DNA from: Bradyrhizobium sp. 170
GTDB lineage: Bacteria > Pseudomonadota > Alphaproteobacteria > Rhizobiales > Xanthobacteraceae
Length of the DNA stretch: 64,000 nt
Direction: 5' to 3'
Assembly: GCF_023101085.1 (NCBI RefSeq)
Contig: NZ_CP064703.1
Location: 186,001-250,000 of the forward strand
In this document: positions 1-10,643 of the stretch, one piece after another
How positions within the stretch are numbered: the stretch's first letter is position 1
How the letters are laid out: each line of letters starts with the position of its first letter
Program-made: the position numbers and the translations under genes
The notes under the pieces: generated by a model
What the model was told of the DNA's origin: nothing
Database searches by the model: none
The model's input: the letters and a program-made list of their open reading frames with translations, nothing else

Positions 1-980
<980 letters not shown>

Positions 981-982
981 CA

Positions 983-1459
983 ATGGCTGACCATCTCGCT
1001 GCACCGACACCGCTGGAGGAACACCGCAAGCTCGAGGTGTTTGCGGGCGAGTGGGCCGGCGAGGAAGTGGTCTATCCGTCGCGCTGGACCGCCGGCGGTC
1101 CGGCGACCTCGCATGTGGTCGCGCGGATGGATCTCAACGGCTTCTACCTGATCCAGGACGCCCGCCAGATGCGCGACGGCAAGGAGACCTTCGCCACCCA
1201 CGGCGTGTTCACCTACGACCGCGACGACCGGCACTACAAATTATTCTGGCACGATTCGCTCGGCTACTACTCGCCGGCGCCGGCCTCCGGCGGCTGGACC
1301 GGCAAGACGTTGATCCTCGTGCGCGGCTCGCTGCGTGGCAATGCGCGCCATGTCTATGAAGTCGTCGACAACGACAACTACACCATGAAGATCCAGTTCT
1401 CGCCCGATGCCGAAGGATGGGCCGACGTGCTCACCGGCGTTTACCGGCGGATTCACTAA
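983..1459 (+). CDS. DUF1579-like protein between sucC and sucD
   Basis: A 158-residue soluble protein that resembles the DUF1579 family, judged by the early FAGEWAGEE segment and a beta-rich body with many Trp, Tyr and Arg residues ([29 protein letters not shown]). No signal peptide or membrane segment is visible. The ATG at 983 was chosen because it follows the sucC stop by 2 bases and has GGGAGG just upstream; the frame is open further 5' but inside sucC. Its position implies cotranscription with sucC and sucD. The function is unknown. The fold might bind a small hydrophobic ligand, as lipocalin-like barrels do, but that is inference. Confidence 0.8.
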   Translation: MADHLAAPTPLEEHRKLEVFAGEWAGEEVVYPSRWTAGGPATSHVVARMDLNGFYLIQDARQMRDGKETFATHGVFTYDRDDRHYKLFWHDSLGYYSPAPASGGWTGKTLILVRGSLRGNARHVYEVVDNDNYTMKIQFSPDAEGWADVLTGVYRRIH

Positions 1460-1498
1460 ACCCATCGTTCCCGATCACCTACGAAAGCGTTCTCAATC

Positions 1499-2383
1499 AT
1501 GTCCGTTCTGATCGACAAGAATACCAAAGTCATCTGCCAGGGTTTTACGGGCAAGAACGGCACGTTCCATTCGGAAGCCGCGGTCGCGTACGGCACCAAG
1601 ATGGTCGGCGGCACCTCGCCGGGTAAGGGCGGATCGACGCATCTCGGTCTGCCGGTGTTCGACACCGTTGCGGAAGCCCGCGAGAAGACAGGGGCGGACG
1701 CAAGCGTCATCTACGTGCCGCCGCCGGGTGCGGCGGACGCGATCTGCGAAGCGATCGATGCGGAAATTCCGCTGATCGTTTGCATCACCGAGGGCATTCC
1801 GGTGCTCGACATGGTCCGCGTGAAGCGCTCGTTGTCGGGATCGAAATCGCGCCTGATCGGGCCGAACTGCCCGGGCGTGATGACCGCGGGCGAGTGCAAG
1901 ATCGGCATCATGCCGGCCAACATCTTCAAGCCGGGCAGCGTCGGGATCGTTTCGCGGTCGGGCACGTTGACCTACGAAGCCGTGTTCCAGACCACCCAGG
2001 AAGGCCTCGGCCAGACCACCGCGGTCGGCATCGGCGGCGACCCGGTCAAGGGCACCGAATTCATCGACGTGCTGGAGATGTTCCTGGCCGACCCAAAAAC
2101 CACCTCGATCATCATGATCGGTGAAATCGGCGGTTCCGCCGAGGAAGATGCCGCCCAGTTCATCAAGGACGAGGCCAAGCGGGGCCGGAAGAAGCCGATG
2201 GTTGGCTTCATCGCCGGCGTCACGGCCCCTCCCGGCCGCCGCATGGGCCATGCCGGCGCGATCATCTCCGGCGGCAAGGGCGACGCCGGATCCAAGACGA
2301 CGGCCATGGAAGCGGCCGGAATTACGGTCTCTCCGTCGCCGGCGCGGCTCGGACATACTCTTGCCGAAAAATTGAAATCTTAA
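1499..2383 (+). CDS. sucD: Succinyl-CoA synthetase alpha subunit
   Basis: Alpha subunit of succinyl-CoA synthetase, which binds CoA and carries the phosphohistidine intermediate. The protein has 294 residues, normal for the family. The N-terminal CoA-binding Rossmann domain begins [21 protein letters not shown], and the ligase domain holds GPNCPGVMT near residue 121 and the active-site histidine His251 in GHAGAI. The start at 1499 matches the family N terminus. It lies 39 bases after the DUF1579-like gene, so succinyl-CoA synthetase genes here are separated by an extra gene rather than directly adjacent. Confidence 0.98.
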   Translation: MSVLIDKNTKVICQGFTGKNGTFHSEAAVAYGTKMVGGTSPGKGGSTHLGLPVFDTVAEAREKTGADASVIYVPPPGAADAICEAIDAEIPLIVCITEGIPVLDMVRVKRSLSGSKSRLIGPNCPGVMTAGECKIGIMPANIFKPGSVGIVSRSGTLTYEAVFQTTQEGLGQTTAVGIGGDPVKGTEFIDVLEMFLADPKTTSIIMIGEIGGSAEEDAAQFIKDEAKRGRKKPMVGFIAGVTAPPGRRMGHAGAIISGGKGDAGSKTTAMEAAGITVSPSPARLGHTLAEKLKS

Positions 2384-2517
2384 TTCAATTCTTGGTTCTT
2401 TTCGGGGCGAAGTTTCGCATTAAATAGGGTAAGGGGTACTTTATCCCGCTGATCCGGTTTCCGGATCGGCGATGCGCCGTCTTCTACGCGCAAACCGAAA
2501 ATCACCAGGACGCCATC

Positions 2518-5475
2518 ATGTCTCGCCAGGACGCGAATGCAGCATTTGCCCTCTCTTCGTTTTTGCAGGGCACCAACGCCACCTACATCGACGACCTCTA
2601 TGCCCGCTACGAGCAGAACCCCGCGTCGGTCGACGCCGAGTGGCAGGAATTCTTCAAGAGCCTGAAAGACACCTCGGCCGACGTCCAGAAGAACGCCGAG
2701 GGCCCGTCCTGGGGCCGCGACAACTGGCCGCTCACCCCGCGCGACGAACTGACCTCGGCGCTGGACGGGAACTGGGTCACCGTCGAGAAGGCCGTCGGCA
2801 CCAAGCTTGCCGCCAAGGCGCAGGTCAAGGGTGCCGAGCTGTCGGCCGCCGACGTCAACCAGGCGACGCGCGATTCGGTCCGCGCCTTGATGCTGATCCG
2901 CGCCTACCGCATGCGCGGTCATTTCCACGCCAAGCTCGATCCGCTCGGCATCGAGGCGCAGCGCGATCGCGAAGAGCTCGATCCGCGCACCTATGGCTTC
3001 ACCGAAGCCGACTTCGACCGCAAGATCTTCCTCGACCACGTGCTCGGTCTCGAATACGGCAGCTTGCGCGAAATCGTCGCGATCTGCGAGCGCACCTACT
3101 GCCAGACGCTCGGCGTCGAGTTCATGCACATCTCCAACGCTGCGCAGAAGGCCTGGATCCAGGAGCGCATCGAGGGGCCGGACAAGGAAATCAGTTTTAC
3201 GCGTGAGGGACGCCGCGCGATCCTCAACAAGCTGGTCGAAGCCGAAGGCTTTGAAAAGTTCTGCGATCTCAAGTTCACGGGCACCAAGCGTTTCGGCCTC
3301 GACGGCGCTGAATCGCTGATTCCGGCGCTCGAACAGATCATCAAGCGCGGCGGCAATCTCGGCGTGAAGGAGATCGTGCTCGGCATGCCGCATCGCGGCC
3401 GCCTCAACGTGCTGACCCAGGTCATGGGCAAGCCGCACCGCGCGCTGTTTCATGAATTCAAGGGTGGCTCCGCCAACCCGGACGCGGTCGAAGGCTCCGG
3501 CGACGTCAAATACCATCTCGGCGCGTCGTCCGACCGCGAGTTCGACAACAACAAGATCCATCTGTCGCTGACCGCGAACCCGTCGCATCTGGAAATCGTC
3601 GATCCCGTCGTGCTCGGCAAGGTTCGCGCCAAGCAGGACCAGCACGGCGATCCGCCGGACATGCGCATCTCCGTGCTGCCGATGCTGATGCATGGCGACG
3701 CGGCGTTCGCCGGCCAGGGCGTGGTGGCGGAATGCTTCAGCCTGTCCGACCTGAAGGGCTACCGCACCGGCGGCTCGCTGCATTTCATCGTCAACAACCA
3801 GATCGGCTTCACCACCTATCCGCGCTATTCGCGTTCCTCGCCCTATCCGTCCGATGTGGCGAAGATGATCGACGCACCGATCTTCCATGTGAACGGCGAC
3901 GATCCGGAGGCGGTGGTGTTCGCGGCCAAGGTCGCGATCGAATTCCGGCAGAAATTCCACAAGCCGGTCGTCATCGACATGTTCTGCTATCGCCGCCATG
4001 GCCACAACGAGGGCGACGAGCCGGCGTTCACCCAGCCGGTGATGTACAAGCGCATCGCCTCGCATCCCTCGACGCTGGAGATCTACGCCAGGCGGCTGAT
4101 CGCCGACGGCGTGATGACCGAGGGCGAGGTCGAAAAGGCCAAGGCCGACTGGCGCGCGCGGCTCGATGCCGAGCTCGAGGCCGGCTCCGGCTACAAGCCC
4201 AACAAGGCCGACTGGCTCGACGGCAAGTGGGCCGGCTTCAAGTCCGCCGACCAGGAAGAGGAGGCCCGCCGCGGCGTCACCGGCGTCGACGTCAACATCC
4301 TCAAGGATATCGGGCGCAAGATCACCAAGGTGCCGGACGGCTTCCGGGTTCACCGCACCATCCAGCGTTTCCTGGAAAACCGCGCCAAGGCCATCGACAA
4401 CGGCGTCGGCATCGACTGGGCGACCGGCGAGGCGCTGGCGTTCTGCACGCTGCTGCAGGAAGGCCGCCATGTCCGGCTGTCGGGCCAGGACTCAGAGCGC
4501 GGCACGTTTTCGCAGCGCCACTCGGTGCTGATCGACCAGGAAGACGAGAGCCGCTACACGCCGTTCAACCACCTCGGCCACGACCAGGGCCATTACGAGG
4601 TCATCAACTCGCTGTTGTCCGAAGAGGCGGTGCTCGGCTTCGAGTACGGTTATTCGCTGGCCGAGCCGAAGGCGCTGGCGATGTGGGAAGCGCAGTTCGG
4701 CGACTTCGCCAACGGCGCCCAGGTGCTGTTCGACCAGTTCATCTCGTCGGGCGAACGCAAATGGCTGCGCATGTCCGGCCTCGTCTGCCTGCTGCCGCAT
4801 GGCTATGAAGGGCAGGGGCCGGAGCATTCCTCGGCGCGGCTCGAGCGTTTCCTGCAGATGTGCGCCGAAGACAATATGCAGGTGGTGTATCCCACTACGC
4901 CTGCGAATTACTTCCACGTGCTGCGGCGCCAGTTGCATCGCGAAATCCGCAAGCCCCTGATCATGATGACGCCGAAGTCGCTGTTGCGGCACAAGCGCGC
5001 GGTCTCGCAGCTCGACGAATTGGGGGCGGACACCACCTTCCACCGCATCCTGTATGATGACGCCCAGATGCGGCCCGACGAGAAGACCAGGCTCACGCCG
5101 GACGACAAGATCCGCCGTGTCGTGCTGTGCTCGGGCAAGGTCTATTACGATCTCTACGAGGAGCGCGAGAAGCGCGGCATCGACGACATCTACATCATGC
5201 GCGTCGAGCAGCTCTATCCGGTGCCGCTCAAGGCGCTGGTGCAGGAGCTTGCACGCTTCAAGAACGCCGAAGTGGTCTGGTGCCAGGAAGAGCCGCGCAA
5301 CATGGGGGCGTGGCACTTCATCGAGCCCTATCTCGAATGGGTGTTGAACCAGATCCATGCGCCGAACCGGCGTCCGCGTTACGCCGGTCGCGCCGCCTCG
5401 GCCGCAACCGCCACCGGTTTGATGTCGAAGCACCAGGCGCAGCTCAAGGCGATGCTGGATGAGGCGCTGAATTAA
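2518..5475 (+). CDS. sucA: 2-oxoglutarate dehydrogenase E1 component
   Basis: Thiamine-diphosphate-dependent E1 of the 2-oxoglutarate dehydrogenase complex, which decarboxylates 2-oxoglutarate and passes the succinyl group to SucB. At 985 residues it is a normal length for an alphaproteobacterial E1. Visible are the N-terminal helical segment (ANATYIDDLYARYEQNP), the dehydrogenase core with MPHRGRLNVL, the TPP/Mg region around residues 457-501 (HVNGDDPEAV, CYRRHGHNEGDEP) and the transketolase-like pyrimidine domain (SGLVCLLPHGYEGQGPEHSS). The start gives MSRQDANAAFALSSF. The 134-base gap after sucD contains a short GATCCGG inverted repeat, and a repeat element separates it from sucB. Confidence 0.98.
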   Translation: MSRQDANAAFALSSFLQGTNATYIDDLYARYEQNPASVDAEWQEFFKSLKDTSADVQKNAEGPSWGRDNWPLTPRDELTSALDGNWVTVEKAVGTKLAAKAQVKGAELSAADVNQATRDSVRALMLIRAYRMRGHFHAKLDPLGIEAQRDREELDPRTYGFTEADFDRKIFLDHVLGLEYGSLREIVAICERTYCQTLGVEFMHISNAAQKAWIQERIEGPDKEISFTREGRRAILNKLVEAEGFEKFCDLKFTGTKRFGLDGAESLIPALEQIIKRGGNLGVKEIVLGMPHRGRLNVLTQVMGKPHRALFHEFKGGSANPDAVEGSGDVKYHLGASSDREFDNNKIHLSLTANPSHLEIVDPVVLGKVRAKQDQHGDPPDMRISVLPMLMHGDAAFAGQGVVAECFSLSDLKGYRTGGSLHFIVNNQIGFTTYPRYSRSSPYPSDVAKMIDAPIFHVNGDDPEAVVFAAKVAIEFRQKFHKPVVIDMFCYRRHGHNEGDEPAFTQPVMYKRIASHPSTLEIYARRLIADGVMTEGEVEKAKADWRARLDAELEAGSGYKPNKADWLDGKWAGFKSADQEEEARRGVTGVDVNILKDIGRKITKVPDGFRVHRTIQRFLENRAKAIDNGVGIDWATGEALAFCTLLQEGRHVRLSGQDSERGTFSQRHSVLIDQEDESRYTPFNHLGHDQGHYEVINSLLSEEAVLGFEYGYSLAEPKALAMWEAQFGDFANGAQVLFDQFISSGERKWLRMSGLVCLLPHGYEGQGPEHSSARLERFLQMCAEDNMQVVYPTTPANYFHVLRRQLHREIRKPLIMMTPKSLLRHKRAVSQLDELGADTTFHRILYDDAQMRPDEKTRLTPDDKIRRVVLCSGKVYYDLYEEREKRGIDDIYIMRVEQLYPVPLKALVQELARFKNAEVVWCQEEPRNMGAWHFIEPYLEWVLNQIHAPNRRPRYAGRAASAATATGLMSKHQAQLKAMLDEALN

Positions 5476-5487
5476 TTGTCACTCGTC

Positions 5488-5612
5488 ATGCCCCCGCCTT
5501 ATGCGCAATTGCGCACTGGGGCGGGGCATCCAGTACACCGTCGATTCATATGACCGTCCCGGAGTACTGGATCGTCCACCCCGCTGCGCAATGGCGCACA
5601 AGGCGGACGATG
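5488..5612. repeat. Interspersed palindromic repeat between sucA and sucB
   Basis: Non-coding spacer with GCGCAATTGCGCAC, a GCATCCAGTAC arm matched by GTACTGGATCGTCC in inverted orientation, and a second GCGCAATGGCGCACAAGGCGG unit. The same GCGCAATTGCGCAC core occurs in the 9859-9890 palindrome. It looks like a REP-type element inserted in the sucA-sucB spacer and may form a stem-loop in the mRNA. Confidence 0.7.
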
Positions 5613-5641
5613 GCGGCCCAAACTACTGAGGAAAAAATACC

Positions 5642-6877
5642 ATGACTGAAATTCGTGTTCCGACGCTCGGCGAGTCCGTGACGGAAGCCACCATCGGCCG
5701 CTGGTTCAAGAAGGCCGGTGACGCCGTGGCTGTAGACGAGCCGCTGGTCGAGCTCGAGACCGACAAGGTCACCATCGAAGTGCCGGCGCCGTCAGCCGGT
5801 GTGCTCGGCGAGATCGCGGCCAAGGACGGCGAGACCGTCGCCGTCGGCGCGCTGCTCGGGCAGATCAATGAAGGTGCGGGCGGCGGCGCCAAGTCAGCCG
5901 CGCCCGCCAAGGCCGCCGCCCCGGCTGCAGCGCCCGCCGCCGCGCCTGCTGCGGCTCCGAAGGCTGTGGCAGCGGATGCGCCGCTGGCGCCGTCGGTTCG
6001 AAAGCTCTCCGCCGAAAGCGGCATCGATGCCGCGACCGTGCCGGGCTCCGGCAAGGACGGCCGCGTCACCAAGGGCGACATGCTGGCCGCGATCGAGAAG
6101 GCGGCGTCCGCGCCGACGCCGGTCAATCAGCCGGCCGCATCCGTACAGGTGCGCGCGCCGTCGCCGGCTGACGATGCCGCGCGCGAGGAGCGCGTGAAGA
6201 TGACGCGGCTGCGCCAGACCATCGCGCGGCGGCTGAAGGACGTGCAGAACACGGCTGCGATGCTGACGACCTTCAACGAGGTCGACATGACGCACATCAT
6301 GGCGATGCGCACACAATACAAGGACGTGTTCGAGAAGAAGCATGGCAACAAGCTCGGCTTCATGGGCTTCTTCACCAAGGCCGTGGTGCAGGCGCTGAAG
6401 GATATCCCGGCCGTCAACGCCGAGATCGACGGCACTGATTTGATCTACAAGAACTACTACCACATCGGCGTCGCCGTCGGCACCGACAAGGGTCTCGTTG
6501 TGCCCGTGGTGCGCGACTGCGACCACAAGTCGATCTCCGACATCGAAAAGGGAATCGCCGATTTCGGCCGCCGTGCCCGCGATGGCCAGCTCAAGATCGA
6601 CGAGATGCAGGGCGGCACCTTCACCATCACCAATGGCGGCATCTACGGCTCGCTGATGTCGACGCCGATCCTGAACGCGCCGCAGTCCGGCATCCTCGGC
6701 ATGCACAAGATCCAGGAGCGGCCGATGGTGGTCGCCGGCAAGATCGAGGTGCGCCCGATGATGTATCTGGCACTGTCCTACGATCACCGCGTGATCGACG
6801 GCAAGGAAGCGGTGACGTTCCTGGTCCGCGTCAAGGAAAGCCTGGAAGACCCCGCACGTCTGGTGCTGGATCTCTAA
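5642..6877 (+). CDS. sucB: Dihydrolipoamide succinyltransferase, E2 of 2-oxoglutarate dehydrogenase
   Basis: E2 core enzyme that receives the succinyl group on a lipoyl arm and transfers it to CoA. It has 411 residues. The lipoyl domain occupies residues 1-76, with the lipoylated lysine Lys42 in [10 protein letters not shown]. An Ala/Pro-rich linker follows, then the E3/E1-binding domain near residues 115-150 ([26 protein letters not shown]), a second linker and the catalytic domain. The active-site motif is SYDHRVIDG, with His382 and Asp386. GAGGAAAAAATACC precedes the ATG. SDR and lpdA genes follow on the same strand. Confidence 0.98.
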   Translation: MTEIRVPTLGESVTEATIGRWFKKAGDAVAVDEPLVELETDKVTIEVPAPSAGVLGEIAAKDGETVAVGALLGQINEGAGGGAKSAAPAKAAAPAAAPAAAPAAAPKAVAADAPLAPSVRKLSAESGIDAATVPGSGKDGRVTKGDMLAAIEKAASAPTPVNQPAASVQVRAPSPADDAAREERVKMTRLRQTIARRLKDVQNTAAMLTTFNEVDMTHIMAMRTQYKDVFEKKHGNKLGFMGFFTKAVVQALKDIPAVNAEIDGTDLIYKNYYHIGVAVGTDKGLVVPVVRDCDHKSISDIEKGIADFGRRARDGQLKIDEMQGGTFTITNGGIYGSLMSTPILNAPQSGILGMHKIQERPMVVAGKIEVRPMMYLALSYDHRVIDGKEAVTFLVRVKESLEDPARLVLDL

Positions 6878-6959
6878 CGCTACCGGCTTTGCCCGCGCCG
6901 GTGCGAAAGGCCGGCGCTGCGAGCCATGGATCGATGCGCGCCGACTTGTGGGGGCTGAT

Positions 6960-7706
6960 ATGACGGACAAGGTTGTTGTGATCACCGGCGGCAGCCGCGG
7001 CATCGGCCGCGCCACCGCGCTCGCTGCCGCCGCGCGCGGCTTTCGCGTGGTTGTCGGTTACGCCAGCAACGAGGCGGCGGCGAAGGAAGTCGTTGCCTCG
7101 ATCGAGCGCAAGAACGGCAAGGCGATCGCGGTGAAATGCGATGTTGGCAGCGAGGCGGACATTCTCGCGCTGTTTGCCGCCGCTGACGAATTCGGAACGC
7201 TCGGTGCGCTCGTCAACAATGCCGGCATCGTCGGCCCGTCGGCGCGGGTCGAGGATATGTCGGCCGAACGCATTCAGCGCATGATGGCGGTCAACGTCAC
7301 CGGCAGCATCCTGTGTGCGCGTGAAGCCGTGAAGCGGATGTCGACGCGCAAGGGCGGCGAGGGCGGCGTCATCGTCAATCTTTCCTCGGTCGCGGCGAAA
7401 CTCGGCTCCCCTAATACGTATGTCGATTATGCGGCTTCCAAGGGCGCGGTGGATTCCTTCACTGTCGGCCTCGGTCATGAAGTCGCCGGCGAGGGCATTC
7501 GCGTGGCCGCGATTCGCCCCGGGCTGATCGATACCGAGATTCATGCTTCCGGCGGCGAACCCGATCGCGCGCACCGGCTGGCGCACATGGTGCCGATGCA
7601 GCGCGTCGGCACCGCGGATGAAATCGCCAACGCCATCGTCTGGCTGATCTCGGACGAGGCGTCCTACGTCACCAGCGCCATCCTTGATGTCTCGGGTGGG
7701 CGGTAA
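6960..7706 (+). CDS. Short-chain dehydrogenase/reductase
   Basis: A 248-residue classical SDR oxidoreductase. The NAD(P)-binding motif TGGSRGIG is at residues 9-16, NNAG near residue 86, and the catalytic Ser/Tyr/Lys set in NLSSVAAK and YAASK, followed by IRPGLIDTEIH. The ATG at 6960 is preferred to the GTG at 6948 because GGGGG sits just upstream and the protein then begins MTDKVVVITGG, the usual SDR start. It lies between sucB and lpdA, so it is likely cotranscribed with the 2-oxoglutarate dehydrogenase genes. The substrate cannot be read from the sequence, and it is not a known subunit of the complex. Confidence 0.92.
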   Translation: MTDKVVVITGGSRGIGRATALAAAARGFRVVVGYASNEAAAKEVVASIERKNGKAIAVKCDVGSEADILALFAAADEFGTLGALVNNAGIVGPSARVEDMSAERIQRMMAVNVTGSILCAREAVKRMSTRKGGEGGVIVNLSSVAAKLGSPNTYVDYAASKGAVDSFTVGLGHEVAGEGIRVAAIRPGLIDTEIHASGGEPDRAHRLAHMVPMQRVGTADEIANAIVWLISDEASYVTSAILDVSGGR

Positions 7707-7740
7707 TACCTGACACGTTTCTCAGCTACAGGACTTCATC

Positions 7741-9144
7741 ATGGCTTCCTACGATCTCGTCGTCATCGGCACCGGCCCGGGCGGATATGTCTGCGCGGTG
7801 CGCGCGGCGCAACTCGGCATGAAGGTCGCCGTGGTCGAGAAGAACGCGGCACTCGGCGGCACCTGCCTCAATGTCGGCTGCATGCCGTCGAAGGCGCTGC
7901 TGCATGCTTCCGAAATGTTCGAGGAGGCCGGGCACTCCTTTGCCAAGATGGGCGTCAGCGTTTCCACGCCAAAACTCGATTTGCCGTCGATGATGAACTT
8001 CAAGCAGCAGGGCATTGACGGCAACGTCAAGGGCGTCGAGTTCCTGATGAAGAAGAACAAGATCGATGTCATCAGCGGCAAGGGCAAGATCCTCGGCGCG
8101 GGCAAGGTCGAGGTCACTGGCAGTGACGGCAAGGCGCAGACGGTCGAGACCAAGAACATAGTCATTGCCACCGGCTCCGATATCGCGCGGCTGAAGGGCA
8201 TCGAGATCGACGAGAAGCGCGTGGTGTCGTCGACCGGCGCGCTGTCGCTGGAGAAAGTGCCGGAGAAGCTTCTGATCATCGGCGCCGGTGTAATCGGACT
8301 CGAGCTTGGCTCGGTCTGGAAACGGCTCGGCGCTGAGGTCATGGTGGTCGAATTCTTGGATCGCATCCTGCCCGGCATGGATGGTGAGGTCGCCAAGCAA
8401 TTCCAGCGCATGCTCGAAAAGCAGGGCTTTGCGTTCAAGCTCGGCGCCAAGGTTACCGGCGTCGATACATCGGGCAAGATGTTGAAGGCCAGTGTCGAAC
8501 CGGCAGCCGGCGGACCGGCAGAGACGCTCGAAACCGACGTGGTGCTGGTCTGCATCGGCCGCGTGCCCTACACCGAAGGGCTCGGCCTGAAGGAAGCCGG
8601 CATCGCGCTCGACAATCGCGGCCGCGTGCAGATCGACGCGCATTTCGCAACCACCGTGAAGGGCGTCTATGCGATCGGCGACGTCGTCGCCGGCCCAATG
8701 CTCGCGCACAAGGCCGAGGACGAAGGTGTCGCCTGCGCCGAGATCATCGCCGGCCAGGCCGGCCACGTGAACTACGACGTTATTCCAGGCGTGGTGTATA
8801 CCACGCCGGAAGTGTCGTCGGTCGGCAAGACCGAGGAAGAACTGAAGCAGGCCGGCGTCGCCTACACCTCCGGCAAGTTTCCGTTCACCGCCAATGGTCG
8901 CTCCAAGGTCAACCAGACCACTGACGGTTTCGTGAAGATTCTCGCAGATGCGAAGACTGACCGCGTGCTCGGCGTGCACATCGTCGGCCGCGAAGCCGGC
9001 GAAATGATCCACGAAGCCTGCGTTCTGATGGAGTTTGGCGGCTCCGCCGAAGATCTGGCGCGCACGTGCCATGCCCATCCGACCCGCTCGGAAGCTATCA
9101 AGGAAGCCGCGCTTGCGGTCGGCAAACGCGCCATCCATATGTGA
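7741..9144 (+). CDS. lpdA: Dihydrolipoamide dehydrogenase, E3
   Basis: FAD-dependent E3 that reoxidises the lipoyl arm of SucB and reduces NAD. It has 467 residues. The FAD-binding GTGPGG is at residues 10-15, the redox-active pair is Cys42/Cys47 in [13 protein letters not shown], a second Rossmann motif ([15 protein letters not shown]) binds [22 protein letters not shown] binds FAD, and the C-terminal HAHPTRSEA holds the catalytic His-Glu couple. It closes the sucCDAB-SDR-lpdA block and is followed by an interspersed repeat. Cysteine spacing and length both fit E3 rather than glutathione or mercuric reductase. Confidence 0.98.
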   Translation: MASYDLVVIGTGPGGYVCAVRAAQLGMKVAVVEKNAALGGTCLNVGCMPSKALLHASEMFEEAGHSFAKMGVSVSTPKLDLPSMMNFKQQGIDGNVKGVEFLMKKNKIDVISGKGKILGAGKVEVTGSDGKAQTVETKNIVIATGSDIARLKGIEIDEKRVVSSTGALSLEKVPEKLLIIGAGVIGLELGSVWKRLGAEVMVVEFLDRILPGMDGEVAKQFQRMLEKQGFAFKLGAKVTGVDTSGKMLKASVEPAAGGPAETLETDVVLVCIGRVPYTEGLGLKEAGIALDNRGRVQIDAHFATTVKGVYAIGDVVAGPMLAHKAEDEGVACAEIIAGQAGHVNYDVIPGVVYTTPEVSSVGKTEEELKQAGVAYTSGKFPFTANGRSKVNQTTDGFVKILADAKTDRVLGVHIVGREAGEMIHEACVLMEFGGSAEDLARTCHAHPTRSEAIKEAALAVGKRAIHM

Positions 9145-9166
9145 TCGGAACCCGGTACATACCGGG

Positions 9167-9251
9167 TAGAGCATGATTGAAGAAGCGGGTATCCGCCTTC
9201 TCTCGCGACAAACGCTGAATGCGTTTGCGCGGAGATCATGCTTTAAACAAA
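9167..9251. repeat. Interspersed imperfect inverted repeat (GAGCATGAT type)
   Basis: Spacer after lpdA beginning TAGAGCATGAT and ending GATCATGCTTTAAACAAAG, with an inner GAAGCGGGTATCCGCCTTCTC hairpin. The outer GAGCATGAT and GATCATGCT arms are inverted. This is the form of a dispersed element familiar in Bradyrhizobium intergenic regions. No coding content is seen. Confidence 0.55.
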
Positions 9252-9307
9252 GAGATGGGGCGGAATGACGCTGGAATGAACGTCATTGCGCTCCAGAGAC
9301 ACAATAG

Positions 9308-9838
9308 ATGATGCGCCGCCTGTTACAGCCGTTCTGGGTCCTGCTTGCGGTCATCTTTCTGATCGAAGCTTGGCTATGGGATCATCTCGAGCCGATCGTC
9401 GAGCGCATCGTTGCGCGGATCCCGCTGCGCGCCTTCAAGCAATGGCTGTCCGATCGCGTCGACACGCTTTCGCCGGCGATGACGCTGATCGTATTCGCGG
9501 TGCCGGTGATTCCGCTGTTTCCGCTCAAGCTGGTCGGCCTCTGGTTGCTGGCGAATGAATACTGGCTGAGCGCCGTTGTCGTCATCGTGTTCGGGAAACT
9601 CGTCGGCGTCGGCGTCACCGCCTTCATCTTCGACGTGACGCGTTCGAAGCTCCTGCAAATGGCGTGGTTCAAGACGATTTATGAATTCATCATGGCGATG
9701 CGCGCCAAGGCGGCGGCCCTGGTCCAGCCGATCAAGCAGCGCATTCGTGAAATGCTGCGTGGCGACGGCGAGGGCTGGTCGTCGCGGACGCTGAAATTGA
9801 TCGCGCGTTTCCGCAAGAGCGTGCACGAAGCGCGGTGA
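9308..9838 (+). CDS. Conserved-looking hypothetical membrane protein
   Basis: A 176-residue protein I do not recognise. It has one N-terminal membrane segment (PFWVLLAVIFLIEAWLW, residues 8-24), an amphipathic stretch, two more hydrophobic segments around residues 58-105 (MTLIVFAVPVIPLFPLKLVG, WLSAVVVIVFGKLVGVG), and a long basic amphipathic C-terminal tail rich in Arg and Lys that should be cytoplasmic. Starts at 9308 and 9311 are both possible. It converges on the DUF4337-like gene, with a perfect 32-bp palindrome between them. A membrane location is well supported; a function is not. Confidence 0.75.
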   Translation: MMRRLLQPFWVLLAVIFLIEAWLWDHLEPIVERIVARIPLRAFKQWLSDRVDTLSPAMTLIVFAVPVIPLFPLKLVGLWLLANEYWLSAVVVIVFGKLVGVGVTAFIFDVTRSKLLQMAWFKTIYEFIMAMRAKAAALVQPIKQRIREMLRGDGEGWSSRTLKLIARFRKSVHEAR

Positions 9839-9858
9839 CGCCTTCGCTCTTGTCGTCA

Positions 9859-9890
9859 CCCGCCTTGTGCGCAATTGCGCACAAGGCGGG
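9859..9890. repeat. Perfect 32-bp palindrome between convergent genes
   Basis: Every base from 9859 to 9890 is self-complementary around the central GCGCAATTGCGC, with arms CCCGCCTTGTGCGCAA and its exact complement. It lies 20 bases past one stop and 39 before the next convergent stop, so an RNA stem could end transcription from both sides. It lacks a U-tract. The core is shared with the repeat at 5488-5612. Confidence 0.8.
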
Positions 9891-9929
9891 GCATGACAGG
9901 GCAGCGCGCGCTAACCGCTCCGCGGAAGT

Positions 9930-10520
9930 TCAATGCAAATGCAAGAGATGCGGCGCGTAGAGGCCGAGCGCGGTGATCGCGATGCCCGCGATCGCCAATA
10001 TGCCTGACACCCAGGCCAGAGCGATCATGCCGGTGATGATGGTGGCCGAGGCCAGCACGATGCCGATCTGGAAGGCGGCCGAGGCGATTTCATAGTGGTG
10101 ATACTTTGCCGTTGCGTCGTCGCGCTGGTGCTCGGCATGCTTGGCGCGTGCGGCGAGCTGTTCCGAACCCTCCCCGGTTTCCGGCTCCGAACGGTAACGC
10201 GCCGCGGTCTTGTTCCAGTCGTCGATCTGCTTTTGCAAGGCCGCTTTCGCAGCATCGTCGCCGATGGTCCCCAGGCTGAGCTTGGCGTGCTCCGCGGTGG
10301 CCTGAACCGTGGTGCGGCGGATGCTCTTGGCCTGGAAGAACGCCCACAGGTTCGAGGCCTCGACGTTCTTGCTGATGGCTTCGGTCTGCGCGCCCTTGCC
10401 CAGCGTTTCCGACAGCGCCAGAAACAAGGCGATCACGGCGATCAGCAACGCGATCTTCTTGTTCGAGCCCGAAGCGTGCTCGGCATGCTCCGCATGCTCC
10501 ATACTTTCATGTGCGCCCAT
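9930..10520 (-). CDS. DUF4337 domain membrane protein
   Basis: A 196-residue protein with the layout of the DUF4337 family: a charged His/Glu-rich N terminus (HESMEHAEHAEHASG), one membrane helix (IALLIAVIALFLALSETL, about residues 28-45), a helical exposed domain with NVEASNLWAFFQAKSIRRT, then a C-terminal pair of hydrophobic helices (FQIGIVLASATIITGMIALAW and the final 25 residues). The segment between is likely coiled and periplasmic or cytoplasmic. The ATG at 10520 has GAGAGGGAC upstream. The family has no established function. Confidence 0.85.
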   Translation of the reverse strand: MGAHESMEHAEHAEHASGSNKKIALLIAVIALFLALSETLGKGAQTEAISKNVEASNLWAFFQAKSIRRTTVQATAEHAKLSLGTIGDDAAKAALQKQIDDWNKTAARYRSEPETGEGSEQLAARAKHAEHQRDDATAKYHHYEIASAAFQIGIVLASATIITGMIALAWVSGILAIAGIAITALGLYAPHLLHLH

Positions 10521-10643
10521 GTTGTCCCTCTCCAGTGAAATCCAGGTTCACGATTGCCGAACGGCCTGTTCAACGCAAGAGTTAAGCGGATTTTGGGCCT
10601 GTTCATTAATGGATTGTTCTATCCGTATTTCTAAGCCCTCAAT

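Noticed and set aside
2380..4470. Very long minus-strand open frame opposite sucA
   Set aside because: It is a GC-driven shadow of sucA; the amino-acid pattern is not that of a protein and sucA is certain.
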